The notes below the pieces were generated by a model. That model made no database searches. It was not told where the DNA came from and was given only the letters and a program-made list of their open reading frames with translations. The position numbers were made by a program, and so were the translations under genes. Of a stretch of 64,000 nucleotides of DNA, positions 1 to 7,961 are shown piece after piece. Positions within the stretch are counted from its first letter, which is position 1. Every line of letters begins with the position of its first letter. Origin of the DNA: Comamonadaceae bacterium (GTDB lineage: Bacteria; Pseudomonadota; Gammaproteobacteria; Burkholderiales; Burkholderiaceae_C); assembly GCA_015999985.1 (NCBI GenBank), contig JAECRA010000014.1:7748-71747 (forward strand), given 5' to 3'.

Positions 1-126
1 CCAGAGTTTGCAGCGCCGGGCCGCCCCAAGCAAGCTCACACCGAAGGCGAAGCCGAAGGTGTTCCAGAGTTTGCAGCGCCGGGCCGCCCCAAGCAAGCTC
101 ACACCGAAGGCGAAGCCGGAGGTGTT
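1..126 (+). repeat. 63-bp tandem direct repeat, two copies
   Basis: Two adjacent copies (1-63 and 64-126) are identical except for one base near the end (gccgaagg against gccggagg). The unit is a multiple of three and has no stop codon in any of the three forward frames, so it can sit inside a gene without breaking it. It lies just upstream of the transglycosylase start and appears to form the 3' end of a gene that begins outside the window. Similar sequence in related genomes would mark it as a dispersed element; that is inference. Confidence 0.85.
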
Positions 127-160
127 CGGGCGGAGGCCGTATGTAGAGAGGACGGCGTGA
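2..160 (+). CDS. 3' end of an upstream gene with a basic repeat tail (partial)
   Basis: Frame 2 is open from the first base to a TGA at 158-160. That stop overlaps the GTG start of the next gene (GTGA), an arrangement typical of translationally coupled genes. The predicted tail is rich in Lys, Arg and Pro and consists mainly of two copies of a 21-residue unit containing QRRAAPSKLTPKAKP, encoded by the tandem repeat. The body of the protein is outside the window, so I cannot name it. All three frames are open across the repeat, so the frame choice rests on the stop/start overlap alone. Confidence 0.3.
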   Translation, partial: QSLQRRAAPSKLTPKAKPKVFQSLQRRAAPSKLTPKAKPEVFGRRPYVERTA

Positions 161-777
161 CCAGACGGAAGCTTCTGTTGTCCGTGCCTGTTCTCGCGGC
201 GCCATTGCTCACGCCTGAAACCGCTTGGGCCGGAGGCCAACTGGAAGAGCCGATGATCGATTCTGTGCGTACGGCGCTCAGCTCGGCCATCGCCAACACC
301 GCACCGCCCGTTCCTATTTTTAGCTCGACTGCCGCGCGCTTGGCCTATCTGCGCTGGCTGTCTGCCATGAGCGACCGGCTATTTGGCCGCAAGAAAGACT
401 TTTCCACTCGCATCGAATTTCTTCAGACTGTCTGGTATGAAAGCAGGCGGGCGGGGCTCGATACTTCGATGGTGCTGGGGCTGATCCAGGTGGAAAGCGC
501 CTTTCGTAAATTTGCGGTTTCCAGCGTAGGGGCGCGCGGCTACATGCAGGTGATGCCGTTCTGGACGCGCGTCATAGGCGATGGCGACCCGGGCAAGCTC
601 TTTCACATGCAGACCAATCTGCGCTTTGGCTGCAATATCTTGCGGCATTACCTGGATCGGGAGCGTGGCAATACTTTCATGGCCCTGGGGCGCTACAACG
701 GCTCGCGCGGTAAACCACAGTACCCGAACGCCGTGACCGCAGCCCAAAGTCGTTGGGTCTGGAATGATCCGGTATAG
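157..777 (+). CDS. Small exported lytic transglycosylase (SLT domain)
   Basis: This 206-residue protein should cleave the glycan strands of peptidoglycan in the periplasm. A signal peptide with two arginines (TRRKLLLSVPVLAAPLL) ends near residue 25. The SLT domain covers roughly residues 85-200. The catalytic glutamate is Glu113 in the motif QVESAF, followed by GYMQVMPFW and, near the C-terminus, the ALGRYNG motif that corresponds to the usual AYNAG segment. The GTG start is supported by an AGAGGA ribosome site about five bases upstream, and it overlaps the stop of the preceding frame. The protein is short compared with Slt70 and resembles stand-alone single-domain enzymes. The family call is secure; the physiological role is not. 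Confidence 0.85.
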   Translation: MTRRKLLLSVPVLAAPLLTPETAWAGGQLEEPMIDSVRTALSSAIANTAPPVPIFSSTAARLAYLRWLSAMSDRLFGRKKDFSTRIEFLQTVWYESRRAGLDTSMVLGLIQVESAFRKFAVSSVGARGYMQVMPFWTRVIGDGDPGKLFHMQTNLRFGCNILRHYLDRERGNTFMALGRYNGSRGKPQYPNAVTAAQSRWVWNDPV

Positions 778-856
778 GGACAGGCTCCCGCAATTTGCCG
801 GGGGCAGAATCCGATAGCCTGCTTCGATCGAGCTCATTTTTACCTAGTACATCCAG

Positions 857-1483
857 ATGTCTCACCCCCAACAGCTTTTCTTTGTTTCCGGCGTCAAGCA
901 ATTCTTGCCGGATTTCTTTACGGGCAAGAAGGTCCTGGAGGTGGGTAGCTTGGACCTGAACGGCTCAGTCAGGCAGTTTTTTACTGATTGCGCCTACGAG
1001 GGGCTGGACGTAGGGACGGGCCCGGGAGTAGACACCGTTTGCCCGGGGCAGGACTACGGGGCGCCTGCGGATGCGTTTGACTTTGTCATTTCCAGCGAGA
1101 TGATGGAACACAACCCCGCCTGGCGAAAGACGTTTCTCAATATGCTGCGCGTACTCAAGCCCGGAGGACTCATGGTCCTGACTTGTGCAACGACCGGGCG
1201 GCGGCAACACGGCACGACCGCTTATAGCCCCACCGATTCACCTCTGACGAATGAGCAGGGGAGTGACTACTACCGCAATCTCACGCAAAGCGATATTGCA
1301 GGCCTGGTGGACCTCGATAGCTGGTTTTCCACATGGCATTTCTATGAAGACCACACCAGCCACGATCTCTACTTTTTCGGTCTGGCGTTGGAAGCATCGG
1401 CAGCGGATATGCAGCGCGGTGCCGAACTCGCGGGTGCTTTGTCAGACTATTACTTCAAGCGCAATATTCTCGGCTTGCAGTGA
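857..1483 (+). CDS. Class I SAM-dependent methyltransferase
   Basis: The 208-residue protein has the class I methyltransferase layout: motif I KVLEVGSLDLNG near residues 24-35, an acidic second strand (YEGLDVG), the motif FDFVISSEMMEHNP near residue 75, and the post-motif LRVLKPGGLMVLTCA. Such proteins bind S-adenosylmethionine and methylate small molecules or sugars; the substrate cannot be read from the sequence. It is followed after 11 bases by a putative glycosyltransferase in the same direction, so a role in modifying a surface glycan is plausible. No signal peptide or membrane segment is visible, so the protein should be cytoplasmic. Confidence 0.8.
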   Translation: MSHPQQLFFVSGVKQFLPDFFTGKKVLEVGSLDLNGSVRQFFTDCAYEGLDVGTGPGVDTVCPGQDYGAPADAFDFVISSEMMEHNPAWRKTFLNMLRVLKPGGLMVLTCATTGRRQHGTTAYSPTDSPLTNEQGSDYYRNLTQSDIAGLVDLDSWFSTWHFYEDHTSHDLYFFGLALEASAADMQRGAELAGALSDYYFKRNILGLQ

Positions 1484-1494
1484 GCTAGCGCAGC

Positions 1495-2376
1495 ATGCGT
1501 ATTCATTTGACGTCTTTCGCCGGCTCGGTGATGGACGAATTGTTAAAAGACGTTATCCAGTCTTTTCTCTGCGCCCTCCAACTGCTGGAGCAAGAGACGA
1601 CCTACGCGCCCGCAAAATTGCGGCAGGATGTGGATTTCAATGTGGTGCTGTTCTGCTTGGAGGTAGATCCTCAGGTACTCCTGCCCATGGCTGGTCGGTG
1701 TGTTTTAGTCAACTTTGAGCAACTGATCTCATCGCAACGCGGTTCTTACACGCAATTGTTGAGCCAGCATTTTGTCTGGGAATACAGCCTTGCGAACATC
1801 TCCAGGTTCGACCGAATGGGAATTGAAAACTTCGCATATTGCCCGTACGGTTATGTAGCAGGTGCCGATAGCGAAGTGAACTTCGCCGAACGCCTTCCGG
1901 ATGCAGATCGGGACATCGATGTTTTCTTTTACGGGGCGATGAGGCCTCGTCGTCGCAAGCTGCTTGATCAAATGAGACAGCGCGGTCTTCGTGTCGTCAG
2001 CAACGACGGAGACTTCGGCTTCAGTAACGATTTTAGAGATGCGCAGCTGCGCAGGGCCAAACTCGTGCTGAATGTGCATGCCTACGACGATTCCCGCATT
2101 GTTGAAGTCGTGCGCCTGGGGCAATTGCTGCGGCGACGTAAGGCAGTCCTTACCGAGCTGTACCCCGATAGCGAGCTTGATCCCGCCTTGCGGTCCGTTG
2201 TATTTGGCGCTCCTTATGAGTTGCTGGCTGATACTGCACAGTTGCTGCTCGCCGCGCCCGGCATACGCGAGCAAAAGGAGCTGTCCGGGTTGGATGCCTT
2301 CAAGTCGCTTGATTTTGCCCAGTCAGTTCGACACGCATTGCAGGCCTACGTCCAATGGCGCCAGGATCGCGTCTGA
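1495..2376 (+). CDS. CgeB-like glycosyltransferase family protein
   Basis: The 293-residue protein resembles the CgeB/GT1-like group. Visible signs are the central segment DVFFYGAMRPRRRKLLDQM, which corresponds to the start of the second Rossmann domain, and the later LVLNVHAYDDSRIVEVVRLG, where a conserved glutamate-containing stretch normally contacts the nucleotide sugar. An N-terminal half without a clear donor motif precedes these. It lies 11 bases after the methyltransferase and probably shares a transcript with it. The pair could decorate a capsule, LPS or glycoprotein. The family assignment is moderate because the motifs are loose. Confidence 0.6.
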   Translation: MRIHLTSFAGSVMDELLKDVIQSFLCALQLLEQETTYAPAKLRQDVDFNVVLFCLEVDPQVLLPMAGRCVLVNFEQLISSQRGSYTQLLSQHFVWEYSLANISRFDRMGIENFAYCPYGYVAGADSEVNFAERLPDADRDIDVFFYGAMRPRRRKLLDQMRQRGLRVVSNDGDFGFSNDFRDAQLRRAKLVLNVHAYDDSRIVEVVRLGQLLRRRKAVLTELYPDSELDPALRSVVFGAPYELLADTAQLLLAAPGIREQKELSGLDAFKSLDFAQSVRHALQAYVQWRQDRV

Positions 2377-2490
2377 CGCCGCGCGGATGATGGGTCAAAC
2401 CCTTCCCTGATCATTCAGGGGCCCGCGCCCGAGTCTTGGTTCCGCTAGTGTCACCCCCAGAAGGGGTTCAGGCTTGCAGGTGGTCAACGG

Positions 2491-3798
2491 TTAGGGGCCC
2501 TTCTCGATAGCTTCGGTTTGGGTGGTCACCAGCACCTGATCGATGCGGTAGTTGTCCACGTCCATTACTTCGAAGCGGTAGCCGCCCCAATGCACACGGT
2601 CCGTGCGGCGCGGCACGCGCCGGAGCATGACCATCAGGAAGCCGCCAAGCGTGTCGTATTCTTCTGGAGCAGGTAGATCAGAGAGATCCAGCGCACGCTG
2701 AACATCTTGCATGGGTGCATGGCCGTCCATCAGCCACGATCCGTCGTCTCTGCGGACTATCAACTCTTCATCTTCCGGCGTCACCAACTCGCCCATCACG
2801 GTGCTCATGACGTCGTTCAAGGTGACCACGCCGACCACGGTGCCATATTCATTGACTATGACGGCGAAATCCTCCTGCTGACGGCGAAACTCAAGCAACA
2901 CTTCGGAGAGTGTCAGGCGATCGGGTACGACGACCACCTTGTGCAGCAGGCTGGGATCGTTCAGGTGAATGGGCCTGGAATTGAGCGCGCACTGAAACAG
3001 ATCCTTGGCATCTACGTAGCCCAGCAACCGATCAAGCTGACCGTCGCACACAGGGTAGGTGGAGAACGGCTCAGCGGCAATTCGCGCGCGAACGACTTCA
3101 TCAGGATCGTCCCTGCTCAGCCAGGCAATGCGATCGCGTGGCGTCATGGCGCTGGACACCACCCGCGTGTCCAACTCGAACACGTTTTCAATGACCTGCT
3201 GCTCAGGCCTGGCCAGTACGCCCGCCTGAGTGCCAGCTTCGGCCAATGCGAGGATGTCGTCTGGAGTGATCCGCTCATCCCGCTGAGTGGGTAAGCCGAA
3301 AAGTTTCATGGTCAAGTCGGAGGCTCTGGTGTAGAACCACACCACGGGTTTGAAAGCGAGAAGGAATTTTTCCATCGGCCCGACCACCCACATCGCCACG
3401 CGCTCAGGTTCGGCCATACCCAGGCGCTTGGGTACCAGATCAGCGAACACCACGAAGACGGAGGTCACGGCTATCACAGAGCCTATGAACGCCAAGGTGC
3501 CTGCAGCGGATGGGCTAAGCCATAGCGCAAGCCACTGACTGAAGTAAGGGCTGAGAAGTCCTTCGCCCACAATGCCCCCAAGGATGGAAATCGCGTTCAC
3601 ACCGATCTGAACAGCCGTGAAGTAGTAGCCAGGTTGCTCGTGGATGCGCAGTACTCGGAGCGCTCTATCGTCGCCGTCGTCGGCAAATTGACGCAAGCGC
3701 AAGCGACGTGAGGCTGCGAGCGAAATCTCTGCTACCGAGAAGAACGCGCTGGCAGCGATGAGCAGCGCAATGATCAGCAGTTGTTGTGTAAAGCTCAT
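2491..3798 (-). CDS. CNNM/CBS/CorC membrane protein (hemolysin family)
   Basis: The 435-residue protein has an N-terminal DUF21 (CNNM) membrane domain of about 190 residues with several hydrophobic helices. A pair of CBS domains follows (about 205-330), with the typical lead-in SAMTPRDRIAWL. The C-terminal CorC/HlyC transporter-associated domain contains the conserved DGSWLMDGHAPMQDV and ends with a YRFEVMDVDNYRIDQV segment. Members of this family are linked to magnesium or cobalt efflux and are often mislabelled as hemolysins. A paralogue of the same architecture lies at 6.6-7.9 kb. The gene is convergent with the glycosyltransferase gene on its left and divergent from the DUF937 gene on its right. 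Confidence 0.9.
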   Translation of the reverse strand: MSFTQQLLIIALLIAASAFFSVAEISLAASRRLRLRQFADDGDDRALRVLRIHEQPGYYFTAVQIGVNAISILGGIVGEGLLSPYFSQWLALWLSPSAAGTLAFIGSVIAVTSVFVVFADLVPKRLGMAEPERVAMWVVGPMEKFLLAFKPVVWFYTRASDLTMKLFGLPTQRDERITPDDILALAEAGTQAGVLARPEQQVIENVFELDTRVVSSAMTPRDRIAWLSRDDPDEVVRARIAAEPFSTYPVCDGQLDRLLGYVDAKDLFQCALNSRPIHLNDPSLLHKVVVVPDRLTLSEVLLEFRRQQEDFAVIVNEYGTVVGVVTLNDVMSTVMGELVTPEDEELIVRRDDGSWLMDGHAPMQDVQRALDLSDLPAPEEYDTLGGFLMVMLRRVPRRTDRVHWGGYRFEVMDVDNYRIDQVLVTTQTEAIEKGP

Positions 3799-4118
3799 GC
3801 GTGCGCAAGAAAAAAGAAAGCCTCAGGCTTGCGTGGGGGCCATAGCGGCATGGCTGACCTCGCTGCATTCCGGCGAGTAATTAACGAGAAATCGTTGATG
3901 AAAGTGCCCCATTTTTAAAGTTTTTAAGGGGTAAAAGAGGACAGCGCTCTGTAGGAACGGGATGACATGAAGGATTCACTGCGCTCCCTATAATGACCCA
4001 GGGCATGGACGTACTCAAGATGCACTCAGCGGCCCCGTTCCCAGGTCCGAACGTACGCTTATGAAGCTGACTTCCTGGAACCCCCATGCAACTCGATACC
4101 TGAAACGAAAGGCCTATT
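3799..4118. other. Divergent intergenic region, no gene
   Basis: This 320-base region separates the CNNM gene (minus) from the DUF937-OmpA gene (plus) and must hold promoters for both. It contains an AT-rich stretch near 3905-3925 and, at its right end, the ribosome site GAAAGG about 6 bases before the ATG at 4119. I see no convincing ORF and no RNA gene. A reading frame on the minus strand overlaps it but has no ribosome site and no recognisable domain. Confidence 0.5.
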
Positions 4119-5180
4119 ATGTTTGACATCTTAATTCGCGAAGCGGCTACACGCTTTGGCGTAGGCGACAAGGCGTTGCCGCTTCTGCAAATGCTGCTGG
4201 CCTATATGACGGCCAAGGAGACTGGAGGTCTCACCGGATTTCTTGAGAAATTCAAGGCTGCTGGTCTGGGGCCCATCGTGCAGTCATGGCTGGGTGGCGG
4301 ACCTTCTGCACAACCCGTCAGCAACAGCCAACTCGAGACCGCCATTGGCGCAAGCGGCGGCTTGCTTTCGCTCTTGACTTCCAAGTTGGGGGTGGACCGT
4401 GAGAGCGTCACTTCTGCTGTCGGCTACTTGCTGCCCGCGGTGGTTGGCAAGTTGACCCCAGGTGGGAGCATCCCGTCTTCTTTGCCCCCTGAGATTGCCA
4501 GCCTGGCTGCAGCCGGGCAGGTGCAGTTGGCAGCGCCAGTCGTGCCTGCAGCATCGGGAGCCACGGGCGCGGGTGGCGCCATGAAATGGTTGCCATGGAT
4601 CATTGTGGCTGTAGCGGCTTTGTTCGGCTTGAGCTACTGCGCCAAGGACCGCACGGGTGAACCGGCGCCGGTCACGGCACCAGCCTCTGCGCCTGGTGCC
4701 GGCGCTTCTGGTGCGATCGGCGGCTGGGGTCCCGGTCCGTCCACGACACCCGCTTCTGCGCCTGCTTCCGCTCCTGCAATGGGTGCAAGCGTGCCGGGTG
4801 GAGACGTCCAGTCAAGTACCGAGCCCGAGGGCTCTGGCATTTTGGCTTGGCTCTCTAGCGAAGCCCCAGCGCTCAAGGTTTACTTTGAAACCGGCAAGAC
4901 CGATGTGTCTGCTGAGTTCGGCGCCAAAGCTACTGAGTTGGTGAACTATTTGAAGGCCAACGCAGATGCCAAAGCGGTCATTTCGGGGTTCAATGATCCT
5001 ACCGGTGACCCAGCGAAGAATGCTGAACTCTCGAAGCAGCGCGCCGAGGCCGTGCAAGCTGCCTTGGTGGCTGCCGGGGTGCCACAAGAGCGCACGGTGC
5101 TCGAAAAGCCTGCGGAACCTACCGCTGGCGCCTCCACGAATTCAGCCGCTCGCCGAGTGGAAGTCGTGGTTCGCAAATAG
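4119..5180 (+). CDS. DUF937 (YidB-like)-transmembrane-OmpA fusion protein
   Basis: The 353-residue protein combines three parts. Residues 1-150 resemble the DUF937/YidB family, with the repeated pattern GGLLSLLTSKLGVDRESVTSAVGYLLPAVVGKL split across this section. One transmembrane helix is at about 158-173 (LPWIIVAVAALFGLSYC). After it come a Pro/Ala/Ser linker (about 180-235) and a C-terminal OmpA-like peptidoglycan-binding domain (about 245-353) with VYFETGKTDVS and a RAEAVQAALVAAGV segment. The layout suggests an inner-membrane protein with a cytoplasmic head and a periplasmic OmpA domain. A bidirectional terminator follows. The function is unknown; such proteins are usually annotated only as OmpA family. 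Confidence 0.8.
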   Translation: MFDILIREAATRFGVGDKALPLLQMLLAYMTAKETGGLTGFLEKFKAAGLGPIVQSWLGGGPSAQPVSNSQLETAIGASGGLLSLLTSKLGVDRESVTSAVGYLLPAVVGKLTPGGSIPSSLPPEIASLAAAGQVQLAAPVVPAASGATGAGGAMKWLPWIIVAVAALFGLSYCAKDRTGEPAPVTAPASAPGAGASGAIGGWGPGPSTTPASAPASAPAMGASVPGGDVQSSTEPEGSGILAWLSSEAPALKVYFETGKTDVSAEFGAKATELVNYLKANADAKAVISGFNDPTGDPAKNAELSKQRAEAVQAALVAAGVPQERTVLEKPAEPTAGASTNSAARRVEVVVRK

Positions 5181-5194
5181 CCCCAAAAATGGCC

Positions 5195-5235
5195 CAACAA
5201 AAAAACGGACGCGTGAGCGTCCGTTTTTTGTTGGA
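5195..5235. terminator. Bidirectional intrinsic terminator
   Basis: A stem of CGGACGC/GCGTCCG with a GTGA loop is flanked by an A-run on the left and a T-run on the right, and pairing extends outward to CCAAC/GTTGG. It lies 15 bases after the OmpA-type gene and 10 bases after the stop of grxD on the other strand, so it can stop transcripts from both sides. Confidence 0.9.
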
Positions 5236-5244
5236 TAGCGGCGT

Positions 5245-5571
5245 TTATTCGCTGGCGCCCACCAACTGCTGCAGTTCGCCCGATTCGTACATCTCCATCA
5301 TGATGTCTGATCCGCCGACGAATTCGCCATTGACATAGAGCTGTGGAATGGTGGGCCAATGGCTGTAGTCCTTGATGCCTTGGCGGACCGCGTCGTCCTC
5401 CAGCACGTTGAAGGTTGTCAGGCTTTGGGTACTGACGCCACAGGCTTTCAAGATCTGGATGGCACGACCAGAAAAGCCGCACATTGGAAAGCTAGCGTTG
5501 CCTTTCATGAACAGGACGATCTGGTGGCCCTTGACCAATTGATCGATGCGTTGCTGTGTGTCGTCGCTCAT
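5245..5571 (-). CDS. grxD: Monothiol glutaredoxin, Grx4 family
   Basis: The 108-residue protein carries the active-site motif CGFS at residues 31-34 and the downstream TIPQLYVNGEFVGGSD segment that binds glutathione. Grx4-type proteins bind a [2Fe-2S] cluster through this cysteine and glutathione and pass clusters to target proteins in the cytoplasm. I place the start at the ATG at 5571 because an AAGGAG site lies eight bases upstream; the frame could extend two codons to a TTG, but that would sit too close to the site. The length is normal for the family. It is transcribed toward the shared terminator. Confidence 0.95.
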   Translation of the reverse strand: MSDDTQQRIDQLVKGHQIVLFMKGNASFPMCGFSGRAIQILKACGVSTQSLTTFNVLEDDAVRQGIKDYSHWPTIPQLYVNGEFVGGSDIMMEMYESGELQQLVGASE

Positions 5572-5672
5572 GAACAATACTCCTTGTTGGATTCAATGGT
5601 GCAATTATCGTAGAAGCAGACGATAGGTGTCGTCGCCCGCTTTTTTGGGCGGACTGAGAAGCGGTGAGCAGC

Positions 5673-5760
5673 GCTAGGGACCCTCTGCAAAAATCGCCTT
5701 GCATCCCATCCCGAGGTCAGCGCCTGGCATCCGCGATGGGTTTTGCAGAGGCTCCCTAGC
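5673..5760. mobile_element. MITE-like element with 20-bp terminal inverted repeats
   Basis: The two ends, GCTAGGGACCCTCTGCAAAA (5673-5692) and its reverse complement at 5741-5760, match in 19 of 20 positions. The element is 88 bases long, or about 82 if CTA/TAG is a target duplication, and contains no gene. Ends of the form GGGA-CCTCTGCAAAA resemble those of IS5-group insertion sequences, whose target sites are often CTAG-like; that comparison is from memory. It lies in the AT-richer gap between grxD and the H-NS gene. Confidence 0.65.
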
Positions 5761-6220
5761 CGCCCGCCACCACCCACCGTTCACGCTTACCGCTCTATTT
5801 GTGCAGAGCTCTCCTCGCCAAGACCTGTACGGCCTATTTTTAGCCGTGGATTTTTTCGGAACACAGGCATCAGACAATCCCTTCGACGGCGGGGTAGTTG
5901 TATTCAACATACGAGCGCACTTGGGCGAGAGCGCTGAACCTATCACCGCAAATTGATATCAGGGCCGAAATAGTCAAAGACCGATCTTCGTTTATCGACG
6001 ACGGGTATTCACAATCGACAAATCACTATTTCATCAGCGGCGAAGATTGATTTGAGTACCGCTTAGTAATTCTGCGTATGTACTCGGTATTCCATGGCTC
6101 GCTGCGTACTGCGAACGACTGCTTACGCTTACCTAAAAAGCAATTTTGCAAAACTGCCTTGCCTTTAGCCGCCAGAGGCAATTTCAAAAAGCAACCTGAT
6201 GTTTTTAATGAAAAATAACT
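5761..6220. other. Gene-free, AT-rich intergenic stretch
   Basis: About 460 bases between the MITE-like element and the H-NS terminator show no reading frame with a ribosome site or a domain. The base composition drifts to clearly lower GC than the surroundings, especially after 5940. It could be a remnant of transferred DNA or a long untranslated region; I see no RNA structure I can name. Confidence 0.5.
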
Positions 6221-6223
6221 AAA

Positions 6224-6245
6224 AAAGGCATCCGAAGATGCCTTT
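6224..6245 (-). terminator. Intrinsic terminator of the H-NS gene
   Basis: On the minus strand the stem AAAGGCATC pairs with GATGCCTTT around a TTCG tetraloop, followed by a T-run. It lies 19 bases after the H-NS stop codon. The stem also has an A/T-rich flank on the other side. Confidence 0.9.
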
Positions 6246-6264
6246 CTTGAATGACTGAGCGGGT

Positions 6265-6558
6265 TTAAGCGATCAGAAATTTTGCGCGGTCTTGGCCTTC
6301 AATCCATTTAGGCGCCTTACCACGGCCAGTCCATGTTTGGCCAGTCGCCGAGTCACGGTACTTAGGGGCTACTTTACCCGTTGTACGGGGCTTGTTGGTG
6401 CGTCGACCGGAAGAAAACACGTCGTCAGCGCTCAGTCCATATTCGCTTACCAATGCGCGAACTCGCTGCACTGCGTCCGAAATCTCCGTTTTGCGAGCTT
6501 CTTCGATACGAAGTGCCAGTGCTTCTTGTTGCTGCAAAAGTTCTTTGTAAGTAGACAT
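6265..6558 (-). CDS. H-NS family nucleoid-associated protein
   Basis: The 97-residue protein has an N-terminal coiled-coil oligomerisation segment (about 1-55) rich in Gln, Glu and Ala, a basic linker (GRRTNKPRTTGK), and the C-terminal DNA-binding motif TWTGRGKAPKWI at about residues 75-86. Proteins of this kind bind AT-rich DNA and silence acquired genes. No good ribosome site precedes the ATG. The upstream stretch is AT-rich and contains a TTGACA hexamer on the minus strand at 6619-6624, which could belong to its promoter. An AT-rich gene-free stretch lies immediately downstream. The length is typical of short betaproteobacterial H-NS proteins. Confidence 0.9.
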   Translation of the reverse strand: MSTYKELLQQQEALALRIEEARKTEISDAVQRVRALVSEYGLSADDVFSSGRRTNKPRTTGKVAPKYRDSATGQTWTGRGKAPKWIEGQDRAKFLIA

Positions 6559-6620
6559 GAGGATTTACGTTCAAATATGGAGATGTACTGAATATATCAC
6601 TTTTTTAATTAACAAGATTG

Positions 6621-7925
6621 TCAAACTGTGGAAGAACCCATTGGGCGCGCCAATATCTTCTCTATACGACGACCTTGCAACTCACGCACCTCAAATATCC
6701 AACCTGCACATTCGATCTGCTCGCCCACGGGAGGCAAATGACCAGCTACGGACAGCAGAAGGCCTGCCAGAGTGTTGTAGCGCCCCTTGTCTTCCTGCGG
6801 TAAATCCTTGATGTCCAGACGTGCTTTCAGCTCTCCCACGGGCATCAATCCGTCGAGAGTCCATGAACCGTCAGCGCTTGGAATGGCCCACGCGTCCATA
6901 TGCGCATCGGGTTTCAATTCACCTGTAATCGCTTCCAGCAGATCGCGCGGCGTCATCAACCCCTGTACCACGCCATATTCGTCAACTACCAATGCCAAAC
7001 GACCGGAATTGGATCGAAGTTGCTCCAGCATTTCCATGACGCTCAGAGTTTCTGGCAGAAAAGCAGCTGGTGCGGCGTGATTTTGGAGCAGTGAATTGTC
7101 TTCCTGGCGGCTCAGCTCCAATAGCCTGGCCACGCTCATAAGACCCACCACATCATCAAGGCCATCATGGCATACCGGGTACCATGAATGGGCACCTTTC
7201 TCTCCGCGGCCTGCCACATAATCCAAAGCTTCATTTACGCTTTGACTTGCATCCAGCCATTCAATGTCGCTTCTAGGGACCATCAATGAGGTAAGTGGTC
7301 GATCATCCAGGTGAAATACGTTTCGCACCATTTGATGTTCGTGTTCTTCGATCAAGCCTGCATCAACCCCTTCTTCCAGGCTGGCTGAAATTTCTTCGGT
7401 GGTCATGCCGCGTTCTTGCGTGTTGTCGATTCGCAGCAGTTTTAAAGTCGCGTGGGTGCAAATCGACAGTAATTTCACAAATGGCTTTGCGCCCGTGGCG
7501 AGCCAGCGCATGGGTTGTGAGACCCAGCGTGCGACAGCCTCTGGATATAACTGGCCAATGCGCTTGGGAACCAATTCACCGAATATGATGGTAGTGAAGG
7601 TGATGATGGTCACAACCAGGGCGGTGGCAATGACTGACGCTGCCGAGGCACTGACGCCCATGCTTTCTACCCAGTCAGCGACGGGGCCGCTGAAAGCCGC
7701 TTCGCCGACGATTCCGTTGAGCATGCCGATCGACGTGATGCCTACCTGCACGGTGGACAGAAACTGGGTGGGGTTATCGAGAAGCTTGAGTGCCGCAGCT
7801 GCACCCGTATCGCCACTTTCTGCCATCGCTGCCAGTCGGGCCTTGCGGCTGGATGCCAGGGCCAGTTCTGACATGGCAAACACACCGTTGAGCAGCGTGA
7901 GAAAAGCAATCAGCAGAAAATTCAT
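6621..7925 (-). CDS. CNNM/CBS/CorC membrane protein (second paralogue)
   Basis: The 434-residue protein has the same architecture as the gene at 2.5-3.8 kb: a DUF21 membrane domain (NFLLIAFLTLLNGVFAMSEL at the start), two CBS domains introduced by SLMVPRSDIEWLDA, and a C-terminal CorC-type domain with DGSWTLDGLMPVGELKARL. The frame extends about 100 codons upstream, but that part runs through apaH on the other strand and does not look like protein. I place the start at the ATG at 7925, where the hydrophobic first helix begins. The start is 36 bases from the divergent apaH start, so the two promoters must overlap. Probable role: divalent cation efflux or sensing. Confidence 0.9.
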   Translation of the reverse strand: MNFLLIAFLTLLNGVFAMSELALASSRKARLAAMAESGDTGAAAALKLLDNPTQFLSTVQVGITSIGMLNGIVGEAAFSGPVADWVESMGVSASAASVIATALVVTIITFTTIIFGELVPKRIGQLYPEAVARWVSQPMRWLATGAKPFVKLLSICTHATLKLLRIDNTQERGMTTEEISASLEEGVDAGLIEEHEHQMVRNVFHLDDRPLTSLMVPRSDIEWLDASQSVNEALDYVAGRGEKGAHSWYPVCHDGLDDVVGLMSVARLLELSRQEDNSLLQNHAAPAAFLPETLSVMEMLEQLRSNSGRLALVVDEYGVVQGLMTPRDLLEAITGELKPDAHMDAWAIPSADGSWTLDGLMPVGELKARLDIKDLPQEDKGRYNTLAGLLLSVAGHLPPVGEQIECAGWIFEVRELQGRRIEKILARPMGSSTV

Positions 7926-7961
7926 AAAAACCGGGATCCTCCCCGGTGGGAAATTGACACC

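Noticed and set aside
5699-5956. 85-residue frame across the MITE-like element
   Set aside because: It starts inside the element, has no ribosome site and no domain.
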